Origin: Leptolinea sp964424035
GTDB lineage: Bacteria; Chloroflexota; Anaerolineae; Anaerolineales; Anaerolineaceae
Assembly (NCBI GenBank): GCA_964424035.1
Contig: CAYRHB010000001.1
Location: 16,141 to 80,140 of the forward strand
DNA: 64,000 nucleotides
Direction: 5' to 3'
The notes below the pieces were generated by a model. The model did not search any database. It saw only the letters and a list, made by a program, of their open reading frames with translations, and had not been told where the DNA came from. The position numbers were made by a program, and so were the translations under genes. Positions 33,276 to 42,652 of the stretch are shown piece after piece. Positions within the stretch are counted from its first letter, which is position 1. Each line of letters begins with the position of its first letter.

Positions 33276-34907
33276 ATGACAGCGGCTGCAGCAGCAGGAA
33301 AAGACGTAGTTAAAGAAATCCTGGGACAGATCCCATTTACCGTTGAGTTATACTGGCTTCTCCGTCAGAGGGGACGATCACTCAACAGTCATTTTAGTTT
33401 GCGCCATTTGCAGGAAGCGCTTCCTGAACTCGTAAAAGACACATTGGAATTACGAAAATCCGCCCCGGCAGGAAAAAAGATCTTCATTTTTGCCACCCTG
33501 CATTACTGGATTGAGCATGCCGCCCTAACCGGCATATCATTGTCGGCACAGGGACATGATGTAACCCTGGGATATCTGGCCCAATCCGATTGGCAAAAAC
33601 CGATCAGTCGTTTCGACCTACGGCGGCAGGACCTTTACGCCCGAAAGGTTCTAAATCTGGCAGAACCGGTATTGAAATCCGTATCTTTTGTCAGTACCCG
33701 GATTCCATTCGCCCCTGTTTCGGATGAGATCAATAAAATTGTGGAATTGGTCAGCGAATTTGACACGCAATACTCTCTCCAGGTGGAAGAGGTGGATCAC
33801 GATAGCGATGTTTACCAGCTCCGCAGGGAACGAAACGAGGAGGCAGCCCTTGCAGCCTATTCGTTTCTGAAAGAAAACAAACCGGATGTGGTGATCGTTC
33901 CAAACGGCACCATCCAGGAATTGGGTATTGTCTACCGGGTGGCAAGATTGCTGAAGATTCCGGTAGTCACCTATGAGTTTGGTGACCAGCGGCAGCGGAT
34001 CTGGGTTGCCCAGAACACCGAAGTTATGCGCCAGGATACTGATGCCCTGTGGCGTGCACGGCAGAATACTCCATTGAGAGATGAGGAATTGGAAAGGCTG
34101 CGTTCGATGCTGGTTGCCCGCCAGCACGGCGCGATGTGGGAAAATTTTGCCCGCCAGTGGCAAGGCTCTCCGACAACCGGTGGAGAGAATGCACGCAAGG
34201 AATTGGGATTGGATGAACGCCCGGTTGTCTTGCTGGCTACCAATGTGCTGGGTGACAGTTTGACCCTGGGACGACATTTGTTCAGCAAGACCATGGGCGA
34301 ATGGATCAGTCGTACGGTGCAATACTTTGCCGGCCGGCCTGATGTTCAGCTGGTCATCCGGGTCCATCCGGGAGAAGTCTTGACCCACGGTACATCGATG
34401 GTTAAAGTAGTCCATGAAGTCTTTCCCAAACTACCGGAACATATCCGCCTCATTGCGCCAACCGAAAAGGTCAATACGTATGATCTGATCGAAGTGGCAG
34501 ATGTCGGGCTGGTATATACGACCACCGTGGGCCTGGAAATGGCAATGGGGGGCGTTCCTGTCATCGTAGCTGCACATACACACTATCGAAACCGAGGTTT
34601 CACACTTGACCCGGATACCTGGGTCACGTATTACAAAACACTCGGTCAGGTATTACAGGATCCTGGCTCCCACCGATTGAACCGCCAACAGGTGGAAAAA
34701 GCATGGCAATATGCCTACCGCTGGTTTTTCGAATTTCCTTTGCCGTACCCGTGGCATTTGGTACGGATGTGGGATGATTACAAAACCCATCCGCTCAAGA
34801 ATGTAGTCGGCCCGGAACGGGATACAGAATTTGACGCAACATTCCAGTATTTGACCGGTGAGCCCATAAACTGGGCACCGGTTGATGCCGGACAGGAGAA
34901 ATTGTGA
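33276..34907 (+). CDS. Capsule-type GT-B glycosyltransferase-like protein
   Basis: Protein of 543 residues, probably cytosolic, with a C-terminal GT-B-like half. Typical elements are LATNVLGDSLTLGRHLF, LVIRVHPGEV, and EVADVGLVYTTTVGLEMAMG with the conserved Glu of capsule-polysaccharide and glycerophosphotransferase-type enzymes. VIVPNGTIQELG and VVTYEFGDQRQ lie in the middle. It is clearly paralogous to the protein at 57994-59610, sharing the same motif order, and more distantly resembles the one at 44576. ATG 33276 follows the Wzt-like stop; a GTG at 33273 overlaps that stop and is equally possible. Its place directly behind the exporter suggests it builds or terminates the exported chain. 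The sugar is unknown. Confidence 0.65.
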   Translation: MTAAAAAGKDVVKEILGQIPFTVELYWLLRQRGRSLNSHFSLRHLQEALPELVKDTLELRKSAPAGKKIFIFATLHYWIEHAALTGISLSAQGHDVTLGYLAQSDWQKPISRFDLRRQDLYARKVLNLAEPVLKSVSFVSTRIPFAPVSDEINKIVELVSEFDTQYSLQVEEVDHDSDVYQLRRERNEEAALAAYSFLKENKPDVVIVPNGTIQELGIVYRVARLLKIPVVTYEFGDQRQRIWVAQNTEVMRQDTDALWRARQNTPLRDEELERLRSMLVARQHGAMWENFARQWQGSPTTGGENARKELGLDERPVVLLATNVLGDSLTLGRHLFSKTMGEWISRTVQYFAGRPDVQLVIRVHPGEVLTHGTSMVKVVHEVFPKLPEHIRLIAPTEKVNTYDLIEVADVGLVYTTTVGLEMAMGGVPVIVAAHTHYRNRGFTLDPDTWVTYYKTLGQVLQDPGSHRLNRQQVEKAWQYAYRWFFEFPLPYPWHLVRMWDDYKTHPLKNVVGPERDTEFDATFQYLTGEPINWAPVDAGQEKL

Positions 34908-35770
34908 ACGATAATGAAGTAAAACAACAGGTCAGGGCTTTTTATGACCAGGTTGGCTGGAAAACAGCAGGAGAAGGTGTTTACCAGAATGCCCGTTATG
35001 AAGATCTGCGCCCTGTTTCCCGGGAATATATTCATCGCTGCCATCTGCGAGTGAACCGGCATTTGCACCCATCAGGCGATATGCTGCTCGATGTCGGATC
35101 AGGTCCGGTGCAATACCCGGAATACCTGACCTATTCAGCGGGATACCGGTACCGGGTTTGTCTTGATATTTCCATCCTGGCACTGAAGGAAGCCCGCAAC
35201 CGGCTGGGTGACCACGGATTGTTTGTTGTGGCTGACGCGGCCAATTTGCCGTTCAAGCCCGGGACATTCGATGGCCTGGTTTCGTTACATACCCTTCATC
35301 ATCTCCCTTTACCGGAACAAAAGAAAGCGTATATCGAATTTTTGCGTGTGATCCGGTCTGGAAGAATGGCTGTTGTGGTCAATGGGTGGACTGATTCTCC
35401 GTTGATGCGCATGTCCAAACCTTTTATTCATTTCATTGAATGGTTTGGCAAACAGATAAGCGGACAACACAGTGAGGATAAGGAAACAGTATTAAAATCG
35501 GCCTGCTATGGTGCTGAACCTCCGCGGAAGGAACCCACAGGAACATTCATCAAAAAATTCAGTCCGGAATGGATGAAGACAGAGATTGCGCCCCTGGCTG
35601 ATTATGATATTTTCTGCTGGCGCAGCGTAAATGTCAGGTACCTGCGGGCAATTGTCCACTCGGTTTCAGGCGGCAAGCTATATCTGAAACTGCTATATTT
35701 ACTGGAAGAATGGTTCCCGAAATTCTACGGCGAAAGAGGGCAATACCCCTTGATCGTCTTGCATAAATAG
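34904..35770 (+). CDS. Class I SAM-dependent methyltransferase
   Basis: A 288-residue methyltransferase of the Methyltransf_11 type. Motif I is MLLDVGSGPVQYPE, with CLDISILALKEA closing motif post-I, VVADAANLPFKPGTFDGLVS, and LHTLHHLPLPEQ. The C-terminal part from residue 165 (PLMRMSKPFIHFIEWFGK onward) is longer than in the minimal enzymes and may shape the acceptor site. It uses a GTG that overlaps the preceding stop (GTGA). Position after the Wzt-like and capsule-type genes makes it a candidate for chain-end methylation, which in some O-antigens signals export by Wzm/Wzt; that is inference. Confidence 0.8.
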   Translation: MNDNEVKQQVRAFYDQVGWKTAGEGVYQNARYEDLRPVSREYIHRCHLRVNRHLHPSGDMLLDVGSGPVQYPEYLTYSAGYRYRVCLDISILALKEARNRLGDHGLFVVADAANLPFKPGTFDGLVSLHTLHHLPLPEQKKAYIEFLRVIRSGRMAVVVNGWTDSPLMRMSKPFIHFIEWFGKQISGQHSEDKETVLKSACYGAEPPRKEPTGTFIKKFSPEWMKTEIAPLADYDIFCWRSVNVRYLRAIVHSVSGGKLYLKLLYLLEEWFPKFYGERGQYPLIVLHK

Positions 35771-35800
35771 GCGATATCGCCAGAGCCTGGAGAGAGTGAT

Positions 35801-36808
35801 ATGGATTGGTCAAAGCAAGTTGTACTGGTTACCGGCGGGACCGGATCATTTGGCAAAAAGATGATCAAGGTCCTTTTGAATGAATACCACCCGGCCAAGA
35901 TCATTGTTTACAGCCGTGATGAGTTGAAACAACACGAGATGCGGGTGGCCGGATACAACGATCCCAGTCTGCGGTATTTTATTGGAGATGTCCGTGACCA
36001 GCAACGCCTGCGTCGTGCGTTGAACGGTGTCAGCCTGGTTGTTCATGCCGCCGCACTGAAACAGGTACCTGCCTGTGAATACAATCCCATGGAAGCCATC
36101 AAGACCAATATTCTGGGCTCCAGTAATGTGGTGGATGCCGCATTGGATGCCGGTGTGGAAAAGGTCATCGCGCTTTCCACGGATAAAGCAGTCAATCCGG
36201 TGAATCTGTACGGAGCCACCAAACTGGCTGCTGAGAAGTTATTTGTCCAATCCAATGCGTATGCCGGCGGCACTTCAACCCGTTTTTCCTGCGTGCGTTA
36301 CGGCAACGTGGTGGGCAGCCGCGGTAGTGTGGTTCCCATCTTCATTAAACAGCGCCAGAAAGGCGTACTGACTATTACAGATGACCGTATGACCCGGTTC
36401 TGGATCTCTCTGGAGCAGGGTGTACGCTTCACATTGCGCTGCTCTGAGCAGATGTCCGGAGGAGAGGTTTTTGTTCCAAAGATACCCAGCACAACCATTC
36501 TTGATCTAGCCCATGCCGTAGCGCCGGCGGCGAAGGTCAATATCATTGGAATCCGGCCGGGTGAAAAGCTGCATGAAGTCCTCATTTCGGACGATGAAAA
36601 CCGGACCACTGTTGAAATGGATGATATGTTTGTTGTCCAACCGGCTGAGGCGTTGTGGTTTGGCCGCGAATGGGAGAAGCGTGGGAAACCATTGGCAGGC
36701 GATTTCCGGTACGCCAGCAACACCAATGACCAGTGGTTGAATGTGGATCAAATCCGCGAACTGGTGGCACCGTTCGAAAACGATGGAGACGCAGGCCAGG
36801 CGGAATGA
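35801..36808 (+). CDS. UDP-GlcNAc 4,6-dehydratase (inverting), PseB/CapE-like
   Basis: SDR-type dehydratase of 335 residues, converting UDP-GlcNAc to a 4-keto-6-deoxy sugar, with C-5 inversion in PseB and CapE. Motifs: VLVTGGTGSFGKKMIKVL for NAD(P), IVYSRDELKQHEMR, which is diagnostic of this branch, HAAALKQVPACEYNPMEAI, STDKAVNPVNLYGATKLAAE with the catalytic Lys cluster, and SRGSVVPIFIKQ. Thr replaces the usual Tyr at the STDKA position and Tyr/Lys appear in LYGATK. It is followed by an RmlD-like reductase (ATGA overlap) and then a NeuB-type synthase. It can therefore feed either an N-acetylfucosamine/quinovosamine branch or a pseudaminic-type nonulosonate; no PseC aminotransferase lies alongside. 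Confidence 0.9.
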   Translation: MDWSKQVVLVTGGTGSFGKKMIKVLLNEYHPAKIIVYSRDELKQHEMRVAGYNDPSLRYFIGDVRDQQRLRRALNGVSLVVHAAALKQVPACEYNPMEAIKTNILGSSNVVDAALDAGVEKVIALSTDKAVNPVNLYGATKLAAEKLFVQSNAYAGGTSTRFSCVRYGNVVGSRGSVVPIFIKQRQKGVLTITDDRMTRFWISLEQGVRFTLRCSEQMSGGEVFVPKIPSTTILDLAHAVAPAAKVNIIGIRPGEKLHEVLISDDENRTTVEMDDMFVVQPAEALWFGREWEKRGKPLAGDFRYASNTNDQWLNVDQIRELVAPFENDGDAGQAE

Positions 36809-37725
36809 AACGATTGCTGGTGACCGGGGCAAGCGGATTGCTTGGGATCAACCTGGCATTGCGTGAATCAGTGCGCCGGGATGTGACCGGTGTAGTAAAT
36901 TCGCATAGCCTGTCTGGGGTGCCTTTTAAAGTTCTGTCTGCTGATCTGAATACTGATGGCGCCATTCAACGTCTCGTTGAATCCGTCAAACCGGATACCG
37001 TGATCCATTGTGCGGCCATGGCAAATATTGATGAATGTGAAAGATCGCCTGAAACGGCGGAACTCATCAATGGCATGATTCCCGGGAGGTTGGCTGATGT
37101 GTGCTGCAAGCAGGGCATCCGCATGGTTCACCTTTCTACGGATGCTGTGTTCGATGGCAGTAAAGGCAATTATCAGGAAACAGATTCTCCGCATCCCTTA
37201 TCGGTATATGCCAGCACCAAGCTGGATGGTGAAAAAAATGTGCTGGATGCCAACCCGCAGGCAATTGTCGCCCGGGTGAATTTTTACGGGTGGAGCCTGA
37301 CGGGAAAACGCAGTCTGGCTGAATTTTTCTATAACAACCTTTCTGAAGGCAGGCAGATCAATGGATTCACGGATGTCGAATTCTGCCCCTTATTTGTAGA
37401 TCACCTGGCTGATCTATTGATCCGTCTGGCTGATGGTTCATATAGTGGAATATTCCACGTAGTCAGTCCGGTTGCCTTGAGCAAATATGAATTTGGATGT
37501 CGGATCGCCGGTATATTTGGACTGAATGACCGGTTGATCAAACCGGTTTCAGTGATGGATGGGGGGTTGGCTGCGCGCCGGTCTCCCAGGTTGACCTTGA
37601 ATACAGACAAATTGAAAGAAGCCCTTCAAATAGTATTGCCGGGTGTGGAAGAAGGTATCCACGCCTTTGCCGAACAACAGGCAGCCGGTTTCCCGCAACG
37701 CCTGCAAGGATATCTAGCAAAGTAA
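36805..37725 (+). CDS. RmlD-like SDR sugar reductase
   Basis: A 306-residue NAD(P)-dependent reductase of the dTDP-4-dehydrorhamnose reductase family. LLVTGASGLLGINLAL binds the cofactor, IHCAAMANIDECERSPE is a typical RmlD segment, LSTDAVFDGSKGNYQETD includes the catalytic Thr/Ser, and SVYASTKLDGEK holds the Tyr-Lys pair. The start is the ATG at 36805 within an ATGA overlap; a much longer frame from 36733 is a poor choice. Reduction of the 4-keto product of the preceding dehydratase would give a 2-acetamido-2,6-dideoxyhexose. No other rhamnose genes (RmlA, B, C) are present, which argues against rhamnose. Product identity is inferred. Confidence 0.8.
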   Translation: MKRLLVTGASGLLGINLALRESVRRDVTGVVNSHSLSGVPFKVLSADLNTDGAIQRLVESVKPDTVIHCAAMANIDECERSPETAELINGMIPGRLADVCCKQGIRMVHLSTDAVFDGSKGNYQETDSPHPLSVYASTKLDGEKNVLDANPQAIVARVNFYGWSLTGKRSLAEFFYNNLSEGRQINGFTDVEFCPLFVDHLADLLIRLADGSYSGIFHVVSPVALSKYEFGCRIAGIFGLNDRLIKPVSVMDGGLAARRSPRLTLNTDKLKEALQIVLPGVEEGIHAFAEQQAAGFPQRLQGYLAK

Positions 37726-37745
37726 CCTGACCACGGAGGATTGAT

Positions 37746-38816
37746 ATGGAGATCCGCATTGGTAATCATCTGATCGGAAATAACCATCCCACCTATTTCA
37801 TTGCCGATATAGCAGCCAATCATGATGGTGATCTGGATCGGGCGAAGTTACTGATCCGGCTGGCAAAAGAAGCCGGCGCGGACGCCGCTAAATTCCAGAA
37901 TTTTCAGGCTCCGAAGATCGTATCGGACTACGGTTTCAAGTCCATGGGCGGACAGGTATCCCACCAGGCTAAGTGGAAAAAATCGGTTTTTGAAGTATAC
38001 AAAGACGCGTCGGTACCATTTGATTGGACGCCGGTTCTCAAAGAAGAGTGCGACAGAGTGGGGATCGATTATTTTTCATCACCCTATGATTTCGAATCGG
38101 TGGATTACCTGGATCCTTTTGTTCCGGCATATAAGATCGGCTCCGGTGATATTAACTGGCCGGAAGCGCTGGAGTATATGGCACGTAAAGGGAAGCCGGT
38201 TTTACTGGCTACCGGTGCTTCCGATATCGGTGATGTACAGCGGGCTGTCCATATCCTTCTCAAAATCAATCCTCAACTGGTTCTGATGCAATGCAACACG
38301 AATTACACAGCCAGTTTGGAAAATTTCAATCATTTACACCTCCGGGTGTTAACTACCTATCACAGTATGTATCCCGATCTTATCCTCGGATTATCGGATC
38401 ATACTCCGGGACACGCATCGGTGCTGGGCGCTGTGACGCTTGGAGCACGGGTTGTTGAAAAGCATTTTACTGATGACAATCATCGTGAAGGTCCTGACCA
38501 TGCTTTTGCCATGAATCCGGAAAGCTGGTCGGACATGGTGGAAAACACTCGTCAGTTGGAACGGGCTCTGGGCTCCGGTGATAAATTCGTGGCTGAAAAC
38601 GAGCAGCAAACGGTCTATTTGCAGCGGCGTTGTCTGCGGACAGCGCGCGATCTAAAAGCGGGAGAGGTTTTCACGCGCGAAATGATTGATGTATTACGCC
38701 CGGTAGCTGACGGCGCCATTCTGCCTTATGAATTGGATGCTGTCATCGGGACGAACGTATTGCATGATATGCCTGCCGGAAAAGAGATCCGGTGGACAGA
38801 TATAGGAAAAGCTTAG
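37746..38816 (+). CDS. NeuB-family nonulosonic acid synthase with SAF domain
   Basis: A 356-residue PEP-condensing synthase of the NeuB/PseI/SpsE family. The TIM-barrel domain (residues ~1-280) has FIADIAANHDGDLDRAK, AAKFQNFQAPKI, YFSSPYDFESV, YKIGSGDINW and GLSDHTPGHASVLGAV, and the metal/PEP site ARVVEKHFTDDN. A C-terminal SAF antifreeze-like domain (~290-356) contains RRCLRTARDLKAGEVFT. The product would be a nine-carbon (or eight-carbon) 2-keto-3-deoxy acid. It lies next to the PseB-like gene but its N-terminal signature, ADIAANHDGD, is not the classic PseI form, so substrate is uncertain. A GGAGGA ribosome site precedes the ATG. It is one of two NeuB-type genes in the window. Confidence 0.85.
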   Translation: MEIRIGNHLIGNNHPTYFIADIAANHDGDLDRAKLLIRLAKEAGADAAKFQNFQAPKIVSDYGFKSMGGQVSHQAKWKKSVFEVYKDASVPFDWTPVLKEECDRVGIDYFSSPYDFESVDYLDPFVPAYKIGSGDINWPEALEYMARKGKPVLLATGASDIGDVQRAVHILLKINPQLVLMQCNTNYTASLENFNHLHLRVLTTYHSMYPDLILGLSDHTPGHASVLGAVTLGARVVEKHFTDDNHREGPDHAFAMNPESWSDMVENTRQLERALGSGDKFVAENEQQTVYLQRRCLRTARDLKAGEVFTREMIDVLRPVADGAILPYELDAVIGTNVLHDMPAGKEIRWTDIGKA

Positions 38817-38838
38817 TACGGAAGAAGAATACTGAAAT

Positions 38839-39927
38839 ATGCGAATCCTGTACGCTTCCCGCGGTTTGGGGGTGCACGATGAACGGTTTTTACGGGCACT
38901 TTCAAATTCCGGACATGATATTTTCTTTTTGCCGCTGACCCCGGCTGTAGTTCCGGGGCTTATATTACCTTATGGAGTCCGGCAAATCCATCAGACGGCT
39001 GATTCTGGAATTACAACACATACCATCGGGACATTGCTGGAAAAATGGAAAATTGATCTGGTACACGCCGGGCCTGTGAACGATGTGGCACGGGCTTTCG
39101 CTTTCTGTGGTTTTAAACCCCTGGTCAGCATGTCGTGGGGATTTGATCTTCTCTGGGATGCTGAACGGGAGCTGCTGGTCTGGATGGCCATTAAGGAGGC
39201 CCTTGAACACACCAGTGTCTTTTTCTGTGATGCCCATAGCGTGGAAAAAAAGGCTGTTGACGAATACGGATTTGATCCGTCGCGAATTGTCGTTTTTCCC
39301 TGGGGAGTGGATCATGACTTGTTCCATTCCACCGGTTCCAGATTGGGAAAACCGGCGAATGAGCCGCTAAGAATATTCTCAAACCGTGCCTGGGAAGACC
39401 AGTACGGTGTTGACGTGCTGGTTGATGGACTGATCCGGGCCGGAAATACCGGCTTGCAGTTTTCCGCCACCCTGGCCGGAGATGGATCCATGCGGGCTGA
39501 TCTTCAGGAGAAGATCAGCCGGTCAGCGATCAGCCGGCAAGTTAAATTTGTCGGACGCATCTCACAAACAGACCTTCCCGCGTATTATTCCGAAGCGGAT
39601 ATCTTCATCAGCGCATCGCATGTTGATGGCTCATCTCTGTCATTGATGGAAGCCATGTCGTGTGGAACAGTCCCGGTCGTGAGTGATATTCCCAGCAACA
39701 AAGAATGGGTGGAAGACGGGAAGAGTGGTTACCTGTTTACTGATGGTGACAGCGTTCATCTGGCTTCAAGGCTGCTGGCATTGGATAAAGTCAGAACCGG
39801 ACTTCCCGGGATAAGCAGGCAGGCGCAGCAGGTGGCGGAAGAGCGGGCTGATTGGGAAAAGAACCAGAAGATCATGCTGGATGGTTATGAACTGGCTATG
39901 AATATCCACCGGAAACAGGGTGATTAA
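38839..39927 (+). CDS. GT4-family glycosyltransferase
   Basis: A 362-residue GT-B transferase. The N-terminal domain is short and divergent (ILYASRGLGVHDERFLRAL). The donor domain is typical: RIVVFPWGVDHDLF, TLAGDGSMRADLQ, VKFVGRISQTDLPAYYSEAD, and VDGSSLSLMEAMSCGTVPVV carrying the nucleotide-sugar binding Glu. The first Glu of the EX7E motif is Asp here. Its position between a NeuB-type synthase and a cytidylyltransferase makes a role in assembling the nonulosonate-containing glycan possible, but most transferases for CMP-activated sugars belong to other families. The stop overlaps the next gene (TAATG). Confidence 0.8.
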   Translation: MRILYASRGLGVHDERFLRALSNSGHDIFFLPLTPAVVPGLILPYGVRQIHQTADSGITTHTIGTLLEKWKIDLVHAGPVNDVARAFAFCGFKPLVSMSWGFDLLWDAERELLVWMAIKEALEHTSVFFCDAHSVEKKAVDEYGFDPSRIVVFPWGVDHDLFHSTGSRLGKPANEPLRIFSNRAWEDQYGVDVLVDGLIRAGNTGLQFSATLAGDGSMRADLQEKISRSAISRQVKFVGRISQTDLPAYYSEADIFISASHVDGSSLSLMEAMSCGTVPVVSDIPSNKEWVEDGKSGYLFTDGDSVHLASRLLALDKVRTGLPGISRQAQQVAEERADWEKNQKIMLDGYELAMNIHRKQGD

Positions 39928-41876
39928 TGGAAGACAGGAAGATCACCCGCCTTGACTGGCTGATAATCATCATTCTTGCCCTGGCTGGAATCATGCATGT
40001 GACTGGATCAATGAACAAGCCGGTTCATCCGGCGGAAGACGCGGCCATGCTGATGCGTTATTCGATCAATCTGGCTGATGGGCATGGTATCGTCTGGAAT
40101 ATTGGTCAGGCTCCGGTAGACGGCGCGACCGATTTTCTCTATATGATTCTATTGGCCGGGTTGTACAGCCTTGGCATGGGATTGGAAACAGCTCCAATTC
40201 TTGTGGGCGGGGTTTCACATTTACTCACAGTATTACTGGTCTATGCGGGGATACGCTGCTTTTTTCAGGGTGGCAGATTGGCGGCTGTTTTACCGGCTGT
40301 TTTCCTCCTTTTCGGGTCGGGGCTTTTGTATGCCGAAGCCAGTTTTGGTACGCCATTCTTTGCCCTGTTCTGTACTCTGAGCTGGCTGACAGCGCAATAC
40401 ACCATTGAAAAACCACAATCTACCATACGAGCTTTGTTTTTTTCACTCAGCTGTCTGTTGATGGGATTGATCCGGCCTGAAGGGGTCTTGATCGCCGGTT
40501 TCATGCTGATGGCAGTCATGTTCAAGCTGGGGTGGAAAGCATCCACCCGTGTGCTACAGGTTTTCACCGGGCTTTTTCTCTTTCTTGGCGGCGCCTATTT
40601 CCTGTGGCATTGGTCCTATTTCGGCCATCCACTTCCAAACCCGTTCTATAAAAAAGGTGGGGGGAGCCTGTATTTCCATAGCTTGCAGGAATCCTGGAAA
40701 GCCGTTCTTGAACTCGGATTCCCATTCTGGCTGGTGTATGCCGGAGGTATTGCCTATCTCGTGTGGGCAGGATTGGATCGATTGTTTGGCCGTGTCTGGT
40801 GGAACAATGTACGGTCTTTCCTGTTCCACTTGATGGAAGCTCCTACGCGGTTGACTGTGGTCAACGTTTTGCGGGTAATTGGAGGCGGACTACTGATTGT
40901 ATTTACACTGGGATTGTTCCACCGTTCATCCAATTTACATGAAGCGCTGGTAATGGGACGTTATTCCGCAAACTACAGCGGTCTGCTGCTTGCGATTCTG
41001 GTTACAGGTTTGATCGCCCTTTTCAGCCAAAAATGGCTTCCGATTGTGGATCATCCAACGCAACAAAATTCCACGCTCCATCCATTTACCTGGAGCAAGG
41101 AGCAGAATGATTTCTTACGGGAAATGGTCTTTATCTTAATACCTGTAACCGGTTTTATCTTGATGTGGGTTCTGCTTTCCAATGAAATGAACTATCTTTG
41201 GCGGTTCCAGTATCCCATTCTTCCGGTCATATTAATCAGCTGGCCGCTGATATTGGACCATCTGCGTGTGGTTTTCAAAATCCCGGAACCGGAATCATGG
41301 CATGCGAATATTCGCGGACCAGTTGTAGTGGCTGGTTTGTTACTGGCAATTGGATTGACCTGCACTCAACTGGAACGCTGGAAAATCAATTACCAGTCCG
41401 ACGGGCGTTTTGATGTGGCGGAATTCCTTGCCCGTTTCACCGATAAACGTTACACGATTGCCACCACAGAAGCCGGCCTGTTGCCCCTGTATTCGGGCTG
41501 GCAGGCGTTGGATACCTGGGGTTTGAATGATGCCTGGATCGCGCATAACGGAGGGATCACAGGCGAATACCTGTCGAAAATGGATCCTGAGATCATCATG
41601 TTCCATGCCGATTTTTCACCCCTCAATCCGAAAGAAGAGCCCGGTGATAAATGGGGTGAAATGACGATGACATTGGATACCTATGCCCGTGAAAATGGTT
41701 ATACCCTGGCTGCTGTGTACGGTGAAAGTCCGGTGGATACCCATTATTATTATGTGCGGCCTGATTTTCCTGAAAGCTCAGAGATCGTGGATTTTATCCG
41801 CAGCCTGAATGATGGTGGATACCATTATGGGTCGCGCACATTTGATTTCAATAGATTAATGTGGAAGAAGGAATAG
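39927..41876 (+). CDS. GT-C-like membrane glycosyltransferase
   Basis: A 649-residue membrane protein with around ten or more helices. After the first helix the extracytoplasmic loop HPAEDAAMLMRYSINLADGH contains the Glu-Asp pair usual in GT-C catalytic loops; GQAPVDGATDFLYMILLAG continues the pattern found in many uncharacterised bacterial members. The soluble C-terminal ~150 residues (from FDVAEFLARFTDKRYTIATT) resemble the tails of GT-C proteins, with EAGLLPLYSGWQALDTWGLN. It probably uses a polyprenyl-phosphate donor outside the membrane. Starts at ATG overlapping the GT4 stop; three bases separate it from the cytidylyltransferase gene. Substrate unknown. Confidence 0.75.
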   Translation: MEDRKITRLDWLIIIILALAGIMHVTGSMNKPVHPAEDAAMLMRYSINLADGHGIVWNIGQAPVDGATDFLYMILLAGLYSLGMGLETAPILVGGVSHLLTVLLVYAGIRCFFQGGRLAAVLPAVFLLFGSGLLYAEASFGTPFFALFCTLSWLTAQYTIEKPQSTIRALFFSLSCLLMGLIRPEGVLIAGFMLMAVMFKLGWKASTRVLQVFTGLFLFLGGAYFLWHWSYFGHPLPNPFYKKGGGSLYFHSLQESWKAVLELGFPFWLVYAGGIAYLVWAGLDRLFGRVWWNNVRSFLFHLMEAPTRLTVVNVLRVIGGGLLIVFTLGLFHRSSNLHEALVMGRYSANYSGLLLAILVTGLIALFSQKWLPIVDHPTQQNSTLHPFTWSKEQNDFLREMVFILIPVTGFILMWVLLSNEMNYLWRFQYPILPVILISWPLILDHLRVVFKIPEPESWHANIRGPVVVAGLLLAIGLTCTQLERWKINYQSDGRFDVAEFLARFTDKRYTIATTEAGLLPLYSGWQALDTWGLNDAWIAHNGGITGEYLSKMDPEIIMFHADFSPLNPKEEPGDKWGEMTMTLDTYARENGYTLAAVYGESPVDTHYYYVRPDFPESSEIVDFIRSLNDGGYHYGSRTFDFNRLMWKKE

Positions 41877-41878
41877 AC

Positions 41879-42652
41879 ATGCCCGAGGAGCTTCGTACCG
41901 TTGCCATTGTGCAGGCGCGCATGGGTTCAAGCCGCCTGCCCGGCAAGGTGCTTAAGGAGATTCATGGAAAACCGATGATCGGGTGGGTCGTGGAACGCAC
42001 ACGAAAGTCACTTTCAGTGGATCATGTGGCTGTTGCCACGACGACCGATGCATCCGATGATGCGATTGAAGCGTGGTGCCGGGAATCGCAGGTTGCCTGT
42101 TATCGGGGCAGCACATATGATGTGCTCGACCGCTTTTACCAGGCTGCCCGCCTTTACGCCGCTGATGTGATCGTACGGGTAACGGCCGACTGTCCGGTGA
42201 TCGATCCGGGTGTGATCGATGAAACGGTATCTGCGTTTCATGAATTGGGGGTTGATTTTGCCGCCAACCGCCTTCCGCCTCCCTGGAGCCGCACGTACCC
42301 GATTGGTTTGGATACCGAAGTCTGCCGGTTTACCGCCCTTGAACGCGCATGGAAGGAAGCCGGAGCCGCCCATGAACGGGAACATGTGATGCCATACCTG
42401 TACGACGAGCCTGACCGCTTCAAGGTGTACCAGTTAAACACATCTCCGGACTATGGCTCCCTGCGTTGGACGGTGGATACTCCTGAAGATCTGATATTCA
42501 TTCAGCAGGTGTTTAACCTTTTACCGGATGTTGAGAACTTTACCTGGCTTGACGTCCTGTCGATAACTCAATCCAACCCGGAGTTGAATGCCATCAATGC
42601 GGAGATAAAACATAAGGTTTTTAATGACGTGGATGCGAGGATGAAAAAATGA
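41879..42652 (+). CDS. SpsF-type cytidylyltransferase
   Basis: A 257-residue nucleotidyltransferase of the SpsF / CMP-Kdo synthetase-like family. AIVQARMGSSRLPGKVL is the family's nucleotide-binding opening; PMIGWVVERTRKS, VRVTADCPVIDPG and YGSLRWTVDTPEDL follow in the expected order. The family activates acidic sugars, often in the same operon as a NeuB/SpsE synthase, which here lies 3 kb upstream. I begin at ATG 41879; a longer frame from 41861 overlaps the preceding gene and adds six atypical residues. Stop and next start overlap (ATGA). It is one of three different cytidylyltransferase-like genes in the window. CTP specificity is inferred from family membership. Confidence 0.85.
   Translation: MPEELRTVAIVQARMGSSRLPGKVLKEIHGKPMIGWVVERTRKSLSVDHVAVATTTDASDDAIEAWCRESQVACYRGSTYDVLDRFYQAARLYAADVIVRVTADCPVIDPGVIDETVSAFHELGVDFAANRLPPPWSRTYPIGLDTEVCRFTALERAWKEAGAAHEREHVMPYLYDEPDRFKVYQLNTSPDYGSLRWTVDTPEDLIFIQQVFNLLPDVENFTWLDVLSITQSNPELNAINAEIKHKVFNDVDARMKK

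Noticed and set aside
36733..36804. N-terminal extension of the RmlD-like frame
   Set aside because: It overlaps the dehydratase gene and lacks the Rossmann start, which begins at 36805.
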